IMG/VR virus record: IMGVR_UViG_3300002835_000070 | Span: 38,229-102,228 of that record | From: a virus | Reading direction: 5' to 3' (one strand) | Length of the DNA stretch: 64,000 nucleotides | Part shown: positions 42,501-50,995 of the stretch, piece after piece | Layout of the letters: every line of letters begins with the position of its first letter | Position numbering within the stretch: the stretch's first letter is position 1 | Translations under genes and position numbers: made by a program | The notes under the pieces: model-generated | Told to the model about the DNA's origin: nothing | Databases searched by the model: none | The model's input: only the letters and a program-made list of their open reading frames with translations

Positions 42501-42774
42501 AGACGCTTCTACTTTAAAATCTTGGACACTAATATTACAATTTACAATTAGAACATTAGGAACAACAGGCGTAGCATCAATTTCGTCAGGTGGTTTGTTT
42601 TCATATATTAAAAATGCGGGAACAAGTTTTGAGGGATTCGTTTTGACACTATTAAATACAACTACTTTTGATACTACAATAAATAATACATTAGTCATTA
42701 CGGCTCAATGGAACACTAACAATGCGGGTAATTCAATGTTTTCGAGAAATTTCGTCTTGAGTAAAGTATATTAA
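39538..42774 (+). CDS. Giant repeat spike 1 (YadA-head-like), two heads and a beta-sandwich tip
   Basis: In this 1,078-residue protein, residues 1-110 form the shared N-terminal base (MAYPNGSIPVTSSIGTTASS). From about 115 to 575 and 640 to 860, 15-residue repeats follow (STIGGG, two variable residues, N, TASG, two variable residues), separated by a neck reading ATQACTTFTNCLSAQNLSAG. The heads resemble YadA beta-rolls and should trimerise. Residues about 905-1078 are a beta-sandwich tip unlike that of the other spikes. Cys is frequent (CCN, SGC). This is probably the receptor-binding spike. Confidence 0.85.
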   Translation: MAYPNGSIPVTSSIGTTASSDTFPTHIDNLGAGGLMTMLTVANMNSIPTLRRKFGMQVSVTSDSTPANNKVYILANVAMGGTDNSVSNNSNWIDYSSYIGAGSPFEYGTNDAIQPVIGGNVASGCQSTIGGGSCNTASGCKSTVSGGNENLSCEILSTVGGGTRNYAKGSCSTIGGGQNNRAIGQWSFIGGGYNNCAVGGYATTVGGVGNVVQSSFSTIIGGKSNTVYGVFSIVGGGLYNKSCGYYSTVGGGFCNKAYVHWSTVSGGTCNITNSRFSFIGGGQRNIIQSPTNECCSLGVTIGGGIGHNTAGGVLNTTNGDLTGAITCCNAGRLSTISGGLLNCGTGNYSTIGGGKFNTASSCYSTIGGGNSNVSSGTHSVISGGCCNTSSSLFTTVGGGQANTSSARCSTVAGGASNISSNRCSTVGGGTLNLASGCSSTIAGGRFNCATNDGSTVGGGCCNSSSSVFTTIGGGFTNIASAFYSTIGGGYKNCSCCNFSLVGGGFCNSVKTEFSTISGGKRNNTCLGENITIGGGYCNTASNYYSTIGGGYKNLADGLNSAILGGSTNKTCGYANAMIIGSNLCATQACTTFTNCLSAQNLSAGCAVVVGANGVLVNAPTIPYVGSIFQIGIGTGSTERCGLSNNAQGNYSTISGGKSNCALGIYSIIGGGSINTTNGINSIVGGGEKNQAICEHSVVVGGYCNSSTNIHAIVGGGGFNNASGVYSMIGGGCANIASGKYSTIGGGYTNISSNKTTTIGGGYQNTASNSGATIGGGGDNLASGFTSTISGGGCNTASGCVSFIGSGIRNTASNCFSIISGGFCNTVSACYSIIGGGICNTASGNCSAILGGCLNNTCTFDDAMIIGSNLCATQACTTFMNCVSANNLTVGCFVSVGANKVLENAPFVPNSGLFAQTTDSTPVTATDVESSLIGVGVGTLSVPANGFSVGDSFNAVLDGIISNVGTATLRIRIKTLSGAPLADTGVLALDASTLKSWTLILQFTIRTLGTTGVASISSGGLFSYIKNAGTSFEGFVLTLLNTTTFDTTINNTLVITAQWNTNNAGNSMFSRNFVLSKVY
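40626..40943 (+). repeat. About 318-bp block shared by spikes 1 and 2 (copy 1)
   Basis: The block is nearly identical to 44733-45050 and offset by 4,107 bp. Differences are scattered single bases until the boundaries, after which the genes diverge, as expected of gene conversion or recombination between repeat heads. Confidence 0.8.
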
Positions 42775-42793
42775 TATAATTAAAAAAAGCATA

Positions 42794-43750
42794 ATGGCAA
42801 TAAATAAATCACAACCACAGAATATATCATCGCCTAACGGAAATTCATTAGCAGTATTTGTAGATGGTATAACAGGAGTTCTAACACTAAAAGACGTTTA
42901 TGGCGCAACAGAACCTTTACAAAACTATGTAACAGGTGGCGGTGGCGGTGGAAGCAGTGTTTACGCAGGAGATTCGCCAACAACAGTAATAGTTGAAAAT
43001 ATACCAATAGGTACAGATATTACAGGATATACTTATGACGATTTATTTCAAAATATATATGCGCCTTATGTATATCCAACTTTCACTTCGTTTGGAATTA
43101 CACAAACTACTCCTATTGAAGTGGGAACAACAATTAGTGGTGCTAAATCATTTAGTTGGGCGTTTACAACTCCGTCTAATTTACAAGCAAATAGCGTTTC
43201 TGTAATTGACGTTACAGACGGAAATACAGTCTTGCAATCAGGTATAAGCAATACAAGCCCTCAAAATGTAAATATTGGGTCGGTTCAAAAAATAGTTTCT
43301 TCAATTAATGAATGGAAAGCAACTGCAATTGACACAAAATCAAATGTAATTACAAGTACATTTGCAACTGTTATATGGTATTGGAAATTATATTATGGCG
43401 TTAGTGCTAATCCAACATTAAACGAGGCTCAAATAGAGGCTTTGACAGGGGTTTTAAAAGCAAATCAAATAGGAGATTATACTTTTTCTACATTAAATTA
43501 TAAATACATTTGTTATCCTGATACTACGCCTTTTTCAAGTCCAACAACTGCAACAGGTTTTAAAGATACTGCTACGAATTTAGTGGTAGCAATGGCTGAT
43601 GCGACAGACGATGCTTTTTATAGCAATGTTGAAAATGGGTGGTCTTATGGTACTGTAAGTGTTACTAATGCTCAAGGAGTTACAGTAGATTATAGAGTTT
43701 ACAGAACTAAATATGAATTAGGTGCAGAAATAACAATTAGAGTTTCCTAA
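42794..43750 (+). CDS. Short fibre-like protein without GGG repeats
   Basis: The 318-residue protein has a hydrophilic base (INKSQPQNISSPNGNSLAVFV), a GGGGGG hinge (about 49-54) and beta-rich domains typical of phage fibres (FTSFGITQTTPIEVGTTISG, FSWAFTTPSNLQANSVSVID). The C-terminal section (about 190-318) has a Trp/Tyr-rich fold. It lies between spike genes with 19 and 17 bp spacing, so it is expressed with them. It may be a receptor-binding or connector fibre. Confidence 0.75.
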   Translation: MAINKSQPQNISSPNGNSLAVFVDGITGVLTLKDVYGATEPLQNYVTGGGGGGSSVYAGDSPTTVIVENIPIGTDITGYTYDDLFQNIYAPYVYPTFTSFGITQTTPIEVGTTISGAKSFSWAFTTPSNLQANSVSVIDVTDGNTVLQSGISNTSPQNVNIGSVQKIVSSINEWKATAIDTKSNVITSTFATVIWYWKLYYGVSANPTLNEAQIEALTGVLKANQIGDYTFSTLNYKYICYPDTTPFSSPTTATGFKDTATNLVVAMADATDDAFYSNVENGWSYGTVSVTNAQGVTVDYRVYRTKYELGAEITIRVS

Positions 43751-43767
43751 TTTAAAAATAATTTAGT

Positions 43768-46326
43768 ATGGCATATCCAAATGGGTCGATACCCGTAACA
43801 AGTAGTATAGGCACTACTGCAAGTAGTGATACATTTCCAACGCACATAGATAATCTTGGGGCAGGTGGTCTTATGACTATGCTTACTGTTGCCAATATGA
43901 ACTCAATACCAACTGCTCGAAGAAAGTTTGGTATGCAGGTTTCAGTTACAAGCGATTCAACTCCTGCAAACAATAAAGTTTATATTTTAGCAAACGTTGC
44001 AATGGGTGGAACAGATAATTCTGTTTCAAATAATGCCAATTGGATTGAATATTCGTCTTTTAATGGCGCAAGTCCTTTTGAACATAATGCTAATGCAACG
44101 GGTATTCAGCCGATAATAGGTGGTAATAATGCGAGTGGTGTTAATTCAACAATTGGGGGTGGTCAACAAAATACCGCTTGTGGTTGCACTTCAACAATTG
44201 GAGGTGGTGCAAATAATGTTTCAGGCAAATTAAGTACATATTTTCAAACTTGCAACACTAATTACGCACGGTTTTGTACTAATTCAGGATATGTTAACGG
44301 AAATGTTAATTTTATAGCACCAAACTTTAGTTATTTTTGTTTTATCGGAAATCAAACTACTTATTTTGGAAGCCCCGATATTATAAGTGGTTTATATTTA
44401 AAAAGCGATACTCCTCTTAACTCTTTTAGTTGCTATCAACCTAACACGGGGTTTTCTTTAATAGGCGCATATTACAATCCATCTACGCAGAATACCTGTG
44501 TAGGATTCTCTCCTAACTTATATAGTGAATTTTCAATAAATCAATATCCAGGTTCTTTTATAGGAGGAGGAAATTCAAATTTATCTTGCGGAAAAAATTC
44601 AGTTGTAGTTGGTGGTTTAGAGAATAATGCTTTATGTGCATACTCGACAATTGGGGGTGGTCAATGTAATAATTCAAGTGGTTATTCCTCAACAGTAAGT
44701 GGTGGCGGTAGTAATACCGCTTCGGGTTATATTTCAACAATTGGCGGAGGTAATAGCAATGTTTCAAGTGGTACTCATTCTGTAATTAGTGGGGGTTGTT
44801 GTAATACCTCATCGAGTTTATTTACAACTGTTGGTGGAGGACAAGCTAATACATCATCAGGACGTTGTTCTACTGTTGCAGGAGGTGCTTCTAACATATC
44901 TTCTAATCGTTGCTCAACTGTTGGTGGTGGAACTTTAAACTTGGCATCAGGTTGTTTTACAACTATCGCAGGTGGTAGGCTTAATTGCGCTACAAGCTAT
45001 GGTTCAACAATTGGAGGTGGATGTTGTAATTCATCATCTTGTTATTTTACAACAATTGGCGGTGGTTATTGTAATATTGCTTCGGGTTATGATTCATTTA
45101 TTGGTGGTGGTAGAACAAATACCGCTTCAGCTTGTAAATCAACAATTGGCGGAGGTTGTTGTAATACCGTTTCGTGTTATATTTCAACAATTGGAGGTGG
45201 TTATCGCAATACTGTTTCGGGTAGTATTTCAACAATTGGAGGTGGCGGTAATAATAACGCTTCGGGTCAAGGTTCGACAATTAGTGGTGGTCAATGTAAT
45301 ACCGCTTCGGGTTATTGTTCAACAGTTGGAGGCGGTTCTTGTAATTCATCATCGAGTCTTGCTACAACAATTGGGGGTGGACGTTTTAATATTACTTCTG
45401 CTTGTAATTCAACAGTTGGAGGCGGTTCTTGTAATATTGCTTCGTGTGCTAATTCAACAATTGGTGGTGGTCTTAAAAATACTGCTTCGGGTGCTACTTC
45501 AACAGTTGGCGGTGGTTGTTATAATACCGCTTCGGGTGGTGCTACAACAATTGGGGGTGGACGTTGTAATATTGCTTCTGCTTGTTATTCAACAATTGGG
45601 GGTGGTTGTGTTAATACCGCTTCGTGTGCTAATTCAACAATTGGTGGTGGTAAACTTAATAAAACTTGCAATAGTTATGCAACAATTGGGGGTGGTATTG
45701 AAAATACCGCTTTGGGTGCTACTTCAACGATTGGGGGTGGCTTTCAAAATCTTACTTCTAATAGTATTTCAACAATTGGTGGTGGCTCTCGAAATACCGC
45801 TTCGGGTTTTATGTCAACAATTGGGGGCGGTTGTTGCAATATTACTTCTAATTGTAATTCAACAGTTGGTGGTGGTCTTAAAAATACCGCTTCGGGTTAT
45901 TCCTCGATAATTGGTGGGGGTTGTTATAATACCGCTTTGGGTTGTAGTTCAACAATTGGGGGTGGTTTTCAAAATACAGCTTCGTGCAATAGTTCAACAA
46001 TTGGGGGTGGTTGTCAAAATACAGCTTCGTATTGCCATTCAACAATTGGGGGTGGTTGTCGTAATACCGCTTCGGGTTTTGGAGCTACTATTTCAGGTGG
46101 TTTTAGTAACTGCGCTAATGGTATTAGTTCTTTTATTGCGGGAGGAACTTGTAATAGCACATCTTTTTTTGATTTCGCAATGATTGTAGGTTCTTGTATA
46201 ACCGCAAATAGAGTTTGTACTACATTTGTAAATAATTTATCTATAATGAACATTCCAACATATAGCGCAGGTTTACCAAGTGGTGCTTTGTGGAGTAGTG
46301 GCGGAACAATATGTATTGTACCGTAA
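43768..46326 (+). CDS. Giant repeat spike 2 (YadA-head-like)
   Basis: In this 852-residue protein the N-terminal base is almost identical to that of spike 1, and the duplication includes the leader AAAAATAATTTAGT. A short unique domain (about 153-255) breaks the first repeats. A long head of 15-residue repeats follows, then a C-terminal IVGSCITANRVCTTFVNN... LPSGALW module shared with spikes 3 and 4. A block at 44733-45050 is nearly identical to 40626-40943 in spike 1. Cys is common in the variable positions. Confidence 0.85.
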   Translation: MAYPNGSIPVTSSIGTTASSDTFPTHIDNLGAGGLMTMLTVANMNSIPTARRKFGMQVSVTSDSTPANNKVYILANVAMGGTDNSVSNNANWIEYSSFNGASPFEHNANATGIQPIIGGNNASGVNSTIGGGQQNTACGCTSTIGGGANNVSGKLSTYFQTCNTNYARFCTNSGYVNGNVNFIAPNFSYFCFIGNQTTYFGSPDIISGLYLKSDTPLNSFSCYQPNTGFSLIGAYYNPSTQNTCVGFSPNLYSEFSINQYPGSFIGGGNSNLSCGKNSVVVGGLENNALCAYSTIGGGQCNNSSGYSSTVSGGGSNTASGYISTIGGGNSNVSSGTHSVISGGCCNTSSSLFTTVGGGQANTSSGRCSTVAGGASNISSNRCSTVGGGTLNLASGCFTTIAGGRLNCATSYGSTIGGGCCNSSSCYFTTIGGGYCNIASGYDSFIGGGRTNTASACKSTIGGGCCNTVSCYISTIGGGYRNTVSGSISTIGGGGNNNASGQGSTISGGQCNTASGYCSTVGGGSCNSSSSLATTIGGGRFNITSACNSTVGGGSCNIASCANSTIGGGLKNTASGATSTVGGGCYNTASGGATTIGGGRCNIASACYSTIGGGCVNTASCANSTIGGGKLNKTCNSYATIGGGIENTALGATSTIGGGFQNLTSNSISTIGGGSRNTASGFMSTIGGGCCNITSNCNSTVGGGLKNTASGYSSIIGGGCYNTALGCSSTIGGGFQNTASCNSSTIGGGCQNTASYCHSTIGGGCRNTASGFGATISGGFSNCANGISSFIAGGTCNSTSFFDFAMIVGSCITANRVCTTFVNNLSIMNIPTYSAGLPSGALWSSGGTICIVP
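44733..45050 (+). repeat. About 318-bp block shared by spikes 1 and 2 (copy 2)
   Basis: This is the second copy of the block at 40626-40943. Together with the shared bases (39525-39780, 43755-44010, 46332-46590), it gives several tracts for homologous recombination. Confidence 0.8.
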
Positions 46327-46344
46327 TAAAAAAAATAATATAGT

Positions 46345-49300
46345 ATGGCATATCCAAATGGGTCAATACCCGTAACAAGTAACATAGGCACTACGGCAAG
46401 TAGTGACACATTTCCAACGCACATAGATAATCTTGGGGCAGGTGGTCTTATGACTATGCTTACGGTTGCCAATATGAACTCGATACCAACTGCTCGAAGA
46501 AAGTTTGGTATGCAGGTTTCGGTAACAAGCGACACAACTCCCGCAAACAATAAAGTTTACATTTTAGCAAACGTTGCAATGGGTGGAACAGATAATTCTG
46601 TTTCAAATAATGCGAATTGGATTGAATACTCTTCTTTCAATGGTGCAAGTCCTTTTGAATATAATGCTAATGCAACAGGCATTCAGCCAATATTAGGCAG
46701 TAATAATGCGAGTGGTTGTTTAGCTACTATTGGTGGTGGTTGTTATAATATTGCAAGTGGAACACATTCTTTTATTGGTTCAGGCTTTTGTAACAAGGCA
46801 ACTTTAGATAAATCTATTGTTGTTGGGGGATATAAAAATTGTGCATCAGGTTGTTATTCTTTTATTGGGGGTGGTTATTATAATTCTTCAAGTGGTAAAT
46901 ACGCTACAATTGGTGGGGGTTCATATAATGAAACTGCTTATAGTTATACAACTGTAAGTGGTGGAAAATATAACAGTTCAATTAGTAAGGGTGCTACCGT
47001 TAGTGGCGGTATATTAAATAATTCAAACAATCAATATGCTTTTGTAGGTGGAGGTAAAAAAAATCTTTCTTCTGGTCAATTTGCTACTATTGGCGGTGGT
47101 TGTTGTAATAAAGCGTGTGTTAATGGTTCAACAGTTGGTGGTGGAATAAAAAACACATCTTGCAATAATTTTTCAACAGTTAGTGGTGGTTGTTGTAATA
47201 CTGCGAATGGTTGTTACTCTTTTATAGGTGGTGGTGCTTGTAATCTTGCATCAAGTACTGAAAAAGGATTTCAGGGATTTTCAACAATTGGTGGTGGTAG
47301 GAGTAATACCGCTTGTGGGAATTATTCTTTTATTGGCGGTGGTAAATTAAATTGTGCTTTAGGCGAATATTCAATAATAGTTGGTGGTTTTAATAACTCA
47401 ACTACTTGCCCTCTTTCAACAATCGGTGGTGGTCGTTGCAATATTACGTCTGCTATAAATTCAACTATTAGTGGTGGTTGTAGTAATAGTACTTCGGGTT
47501 TTTATTCAACAATTGGCGGTGGTTGTACTAACATTGCTTCTGCTTCAAAGGCAACAGTTAGTGGCGGTGGTAATAATACTGCATCTGCTTGTTATTCATT
47601 TGTAGGTGGCGGTGCTTACAATACTGCTATTTCTACGAATTCAACTATTGGTGGCGGTGGTAGTAATAATGCGTGTGGGGAATTTTCATCAATTGGCGGT
47701 GGTGTTGAAAACGCTACATTTGCACCAAATGCTACAATTGGTGGTGGTAGGAATAATCAAGCCTGTGGTAATGCTTCAACTATTTCAGGTGGTTGGTGTA
47801 ATAGTACTTGTTATAGTTTTTCAACAGTAGGTGGTGGTAAACAGAATAGTGCTTCTTATGATTATGCAACAGTAGGAGGCGGTTATTGTAATACTGCTTC
47901 AAATTATTATTCAACAATTGGCGGAGGAATTAGTAATACTTCAAGTGATTATAATTCAACAGTTGGTGGTGGTATTTGTAATACCGCTTCGGGTTCTGAT
48001 TCATTTATTGGTGGTGGTAGAACAAATACCGCTTCGGGTTGTTCCTCGATAATTGGTGGTGGTTTACAAAATACTGCTTCTAATAAATACACAACAGTTA
48101 GTGGTGGTCAATGTAATACTGTTTCTTCAATTAATGGCATAATTGGGGGAGGTTGTTATAATAAAATAAACGCATCTCAAAACTATAATAATAGTTATCC
48201 TTTTATTGGAGATGTAATTAATGGCGGTAGTCGTAATGAAATTAAACAAAATACTTATTGTGCTTTTTCTTCTACTGGTGGAAATGTAATTGGAGGGGGT
48301 TATAATAATATAGTATGTGCTTATAGAGAGTCAAATACTATTGGTGGTGGTAAAATTAATACAACTCGTGGGGATTTTTCAACAATAAGCGGAGGAAATA
48401 GCAATAAGGCTTATTGTAGTGGCTCAACAATAGGTGGCGGTTCTTTTAATAAAGCGTATAATTATCACGCTACTGTTTCTGGAGGTGTTGCAAATACTGC
48501 TTGTGGTTGTTATTCAACTATTGGTGGTGGTAGATGTAATATAATTACTTCTGGTCGTTATACATTTATTGGAGGAGGTCAAAAAAATTCGCTAACCGCT
48601 ATTTATTCAACAATTGTAGGGGGTTATTATAATACTGCTTCTGGTTATTCTTCTTTTGTAGGTGGCGGTAGTAAAAATACATCAAGTAATAATTATACAA
48701 CAGTAGGTGGCGGTAGATATAACGTTTCAAGTAGTTATTATGCTACTATTGGAGGTGGTTGTTGCAATACTGCTTCGGGCAATAGTTCTTTTATAGGTGG
48801 GGGTATATTTAATGTTAGTTGTGGTGCTGTTTCTTTTGTAGGTGGCGGACAACGTAATGTAAATTATGGTCTTTTTTCAACAATTTCTGGGGGTTATTAT
48901 AACTGTATTCAAGGAGGATGTAATTCTACAATTGGTGGCGGTAGTAAAAATTGCATAAAGGGTAAGAGTGGAGTAATTGGCGGAGGTTATAATAATTATA
49001 TTACTGATAGAAGTGATTATTCCTCTATTATTGGTGGCAGAAATAATAATACCAACGATTATAGTGATGTTCATATAATAGGTTGTAATATTACTGCAAA
49101 TCAAAATAACACTACATTTACAAATTGCATTTCTGCTTGTAACTTAACCGCAGGTTGTTTTGTATCAGTAGGTGCAAACGGTGTATTAATAGATAATGCA
49201 GGTATTCCTTATGCGGGTTGCTTAATAATTCAAGGTTTAGGTACGGGTAGTACAATGCGTTGTGGTTTGTCAAATATTGCAACAGGCAATTATGCAACTC

Positions 49301-50700
49301 TTTTTGGCACAGGTAATGTTGCAAGTGGAGAGAAATCAACAGTAGGTGGTGGAGAATGTAATACTGCTTCGGACTATCATTCAACAATTGGTGGTGGATT
49401 TTGTAATACCGCTTCGGGCTTTTTGTCAACAATTGGGGGCGGAAAATGTAATACTGCTTATGCTTGTTATTCATTTGTAGGGGGCGGATATTGTAACGTT
49501 ACAAGTGGATATAGAGGCAATACAATTGGAGGGGGTCGTGAAAATATTTCTACTTCGTATAATTCAACAGTTGGTGGCGGTTTTCAAAATACTGCTTCTG
49601 CGTATTATTCAACAATTAGCGGTGGTAAAAATAATTTCTCAAGTGGTTGTTGTTCATTTGTTGGTGGTGGTTATAGTAATGTTGCTTCTGCCTTTCATTC
49701 AACAATAGGGGGTGGTTATGAAAATATTAGTTCTGGGCAGTATGCAACAATTGGGGGTGGTGCTAATAATGTTGCAAACAATCTTGTTTCTTTCGTAGGA
49801 GGTGGTACGGGTAATCTTGCTTACGGACAAAAATCAACAATTGGTGGAGGAGAGACAAATGTTGCTTGTGGCGATTATTCAAGTGTAATTGGTGGAAGTG
49901 GAAATGTTGCCTGTGGTCTTTATTCAACAGTTGGAGGTGGACACGGAAATTGTGCAATTGGTCGAGGGTCAACAGTTAGTGGTGGTTCTTCTTATTCAGC
50001 TTATAATAATAAAGCGTATGGAAGTTTCTCAACAATAGGTGGTGGATATTATAATTGGATTAATGGTATTGATGCTTGTGGTTATGCTTCGACAATAAGT
50101 GGTGGTAATTGCAATACTATAAATAATAGAGAAGGAACAATTGGGGGTGGTAGGCACAATACAGTAAGTGCTAATTTATCAACAGTTAGTGGTGGTCAAT
50201 ATAATACTGCTTCTGGTGGTTGGTCAACAGTAAGTGGTGGTAAGTGTAATAGTGCAAGTGGGTGTTATTCATTTATTGGTGGTGGTTATAGCAATACTGC
50301 TACTGTGCAATACTCAACAGTTGGTGGAGGACTTAGTAATATTGCTTGTGGTTCTTATGGAGTAATTAGTGGTGGTTTAGCAAATATTAATGGTGGTAGT
50401 TTTTCAATGATTGGTGGCGGAAATGCTAATAAAATTGTACAAAATAACAGTGCTTCGTTTATTGGCGGTGGTACTTGCAATAATGTACAATCAGTAGCTT
50501 GTTTTTCAGCTATTTTAGGTGGTAATAATAATAATGCACAATCCGCATATTCAATGATTGTAGGAACTAATATCACTACGAATAGAGTTTGCACTACATT
50601 TGTAAATAACTTATCTATAATGAATATTCCAACAAGTAGTGCTGGTTTACCGAGTGGCTCTGTTTGGAGAAGAGAAAGTTCATTGTGTATAGTGCCTTAA
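46345..50700 (+). CDS. Giant repeat spike 3 (YadA-head-like), the largest
   Basis: The 1,451-residue protein has the shared base (MAYPNGSIPVTSNIGTTASS) and at least two long heads. The first, about 118-910, ends in the IIGCNITANQNNTTFTNCI neck; the second runs to about 1405. A small segment near 610-670 with ASQNYNNSYPFIGDVINGG interrupts the repeats. The C-terminal IVGTNITTNRVCTTFVNN module closes it. Each head should form a stacked beta-roll trimer. Length and internal repeats make it the likely longest projection of the virion. Confidence 0.85.
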   Translation: MAYPNGSIPVTSNIGTTASSDTFPTHIDNLGAGGLMTMLTVANMNSIPTARRKFGMQVSVTSDTTPANNKVYILANVAMGGTDNSVSNNANWIEYSSFNGASPFEYNANATGIQPILGSNNASGCLATIGGGCYNIASGTHSFIGSGFCNKATLDKSIVVGGYKNCASGCYSFIGGGYYNSSSGKYATIGGGSYNETAYSYTTVSGGKYNSSISKGATVSGGILNNSNNQYAFVGGGKKNLSSGQFATIGGGCCNKACVNGSTVGGGIKNTSCNNFSTVSGGCCNTANGCYSFIGGGACNLASSTEKGFQGFSTIGGGRSNTACGNYSFIGGGKLNCALGEYSIIVGGFNNSTTCPLSTIGGGRCNITSAINSTISGGCSNSTSGFYSTIGGGCTNIASASKATVSGGGNNTASACYSFVGGGAYNTAISTNSTIGGGGSNNACGEFSSIGGGVENATFAPNATIGGGRNNQACGNASTISGGWCNSTCYSFSTVGGGKQNSASYDYATVGGGYCNTASNYYSTIGGGISNTSSDYNSTVGGGICNTASGSDSFIGGGRTNTASGCSSIIGGGLQNTASNKYTTVSGGQCNTVSSINGIIGGGCYNKINASQNYNNSYPFIGDVINGGSRNEIKQNTYCAFSSTGGNVIGGGYNNIVCAYRESNTIGGGKINTTRGDFSTISGGNSNKAYCSGSTIGGGSFNKAYNYHATVSGGVANTACGCYSTIGGGRCNIITSGRYTFIGGGQKNSLTAIYSTIVGGYYNTASGYSSFVGGGSKNTSSNNYTTVGGGRYNVSSSYYATIGGGCCNTASGNSSFIGGGIFNVSCGAVSFVGGGQRNVNYGLFSTISGGYYNCIQGGCNSTIGGGSKNCIKGKSGVIGGGYNNYITDRSDYSSIIGGRNNNTNDYSDVHIIGCNITANQNNTTFTNCISACNLTAGCFVSVGANGVLIDNAGIPYAGCLIIQGLGTGSTMRCGLSNIATGNYATLFGTGNVASGEKSTVGGGECNTASDYHSTIGGGFCNTASGFLSTIGGGKCNTAYACYSFVGGGYCNVTSGYRGNTIGGGRENISTSYNSTVGGGFQNTASAYYSTISGGKNNFSSGCCSFVGGGYSNVASAFHSTIGGGYENISSGQYATIGGGANNVANNLVSFVGGGTGNLAYGQKSTIGGGETNVACGDYSSVIGGSGNVACGLYSTVGGGHGNCAIGRGSTVSGGSSYSAYNNKAYGSFSTIGGGYYNWINGIDACGYASTISGGNCNTINNREGTIGGGRHNTVSANLSTVSGGQYNTASGGWSTVSGGKCNSASGCYSFIGGGYSNTATVQYSTVGGGLSNIACGSYGVISGGLANINGGSFSMIGGGNANKIVQNNSASFIGGGTCNNVQSVACFSAILGGNNNNAQSAYSMIVGTNITTNRVCTTFVNNLSIMNIPTSSAGLPSGSVWRRESSLCIVP

Positions 50701-50722
50701 TAAAAATAAAAAAAATAAAAAT

Positions 50723-50983
50723 ATGTATAAATTTGAAATAGTTGTTGGAAGTTTACAAATATCACTTAATGGATTAATTATATTAGTTGTTCCAAAAGAT
50801 TCTTGTGCAATAGATGTTTTGGCGTTATCTAAATCAACTCCTTACATATCTATTTTTAATAAATTTTTGGCTAACTTTACAACCATTTTCAGCCAACCGT
50901 TGTCAAGTTGCATAAACGCAACTAATACGCCTTTTACCGAAAGTAGCTTTATTGCTTTCGCAGAGGTTAATTTAGGGGTTTAA
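50723..50983 (+). CDS. Stand-alone spike base module (86 aa)
   Basis: It encodes only the base seen at the N-terminus of spike 4: KFEIVVGSLQISLNGLIILV here versus KLVIVDGSLQISINGSIILV there, then PKDSCAIDVLAL and IFSQPLSSC. It is a tandem duplicate without a head. It may act as an assembly adaptor or be a decapitated relic, though its frame is intact and conserved. Confidence 0.75.
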   Translation: MYKFEIVVGSLQISLNGLIILVVPKDSCAIDVLALSKSTPYISIFNKFLANFTTIFSQPLSSCINATNTPFTESSFIAFAEVNLGV

Positions 50984-50995
50984 AAAAATATAGTT

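Noticed and set aside
44972-45910. Long Leu/Val-rich open frame inside spike 2
   Set aside because: It is a different-frame reading of the 45-bp repeat; the low-complexity composition and the spike frame's conserved modules show that it is a shadow.
46014-46550. Minus-strand open frame across the spike 2/spike 3 junction
   Set aside because: It is the complement of the shared spike base and terminal modules and appears at each copy (39522, 43752), so it merely reflects that duplication.
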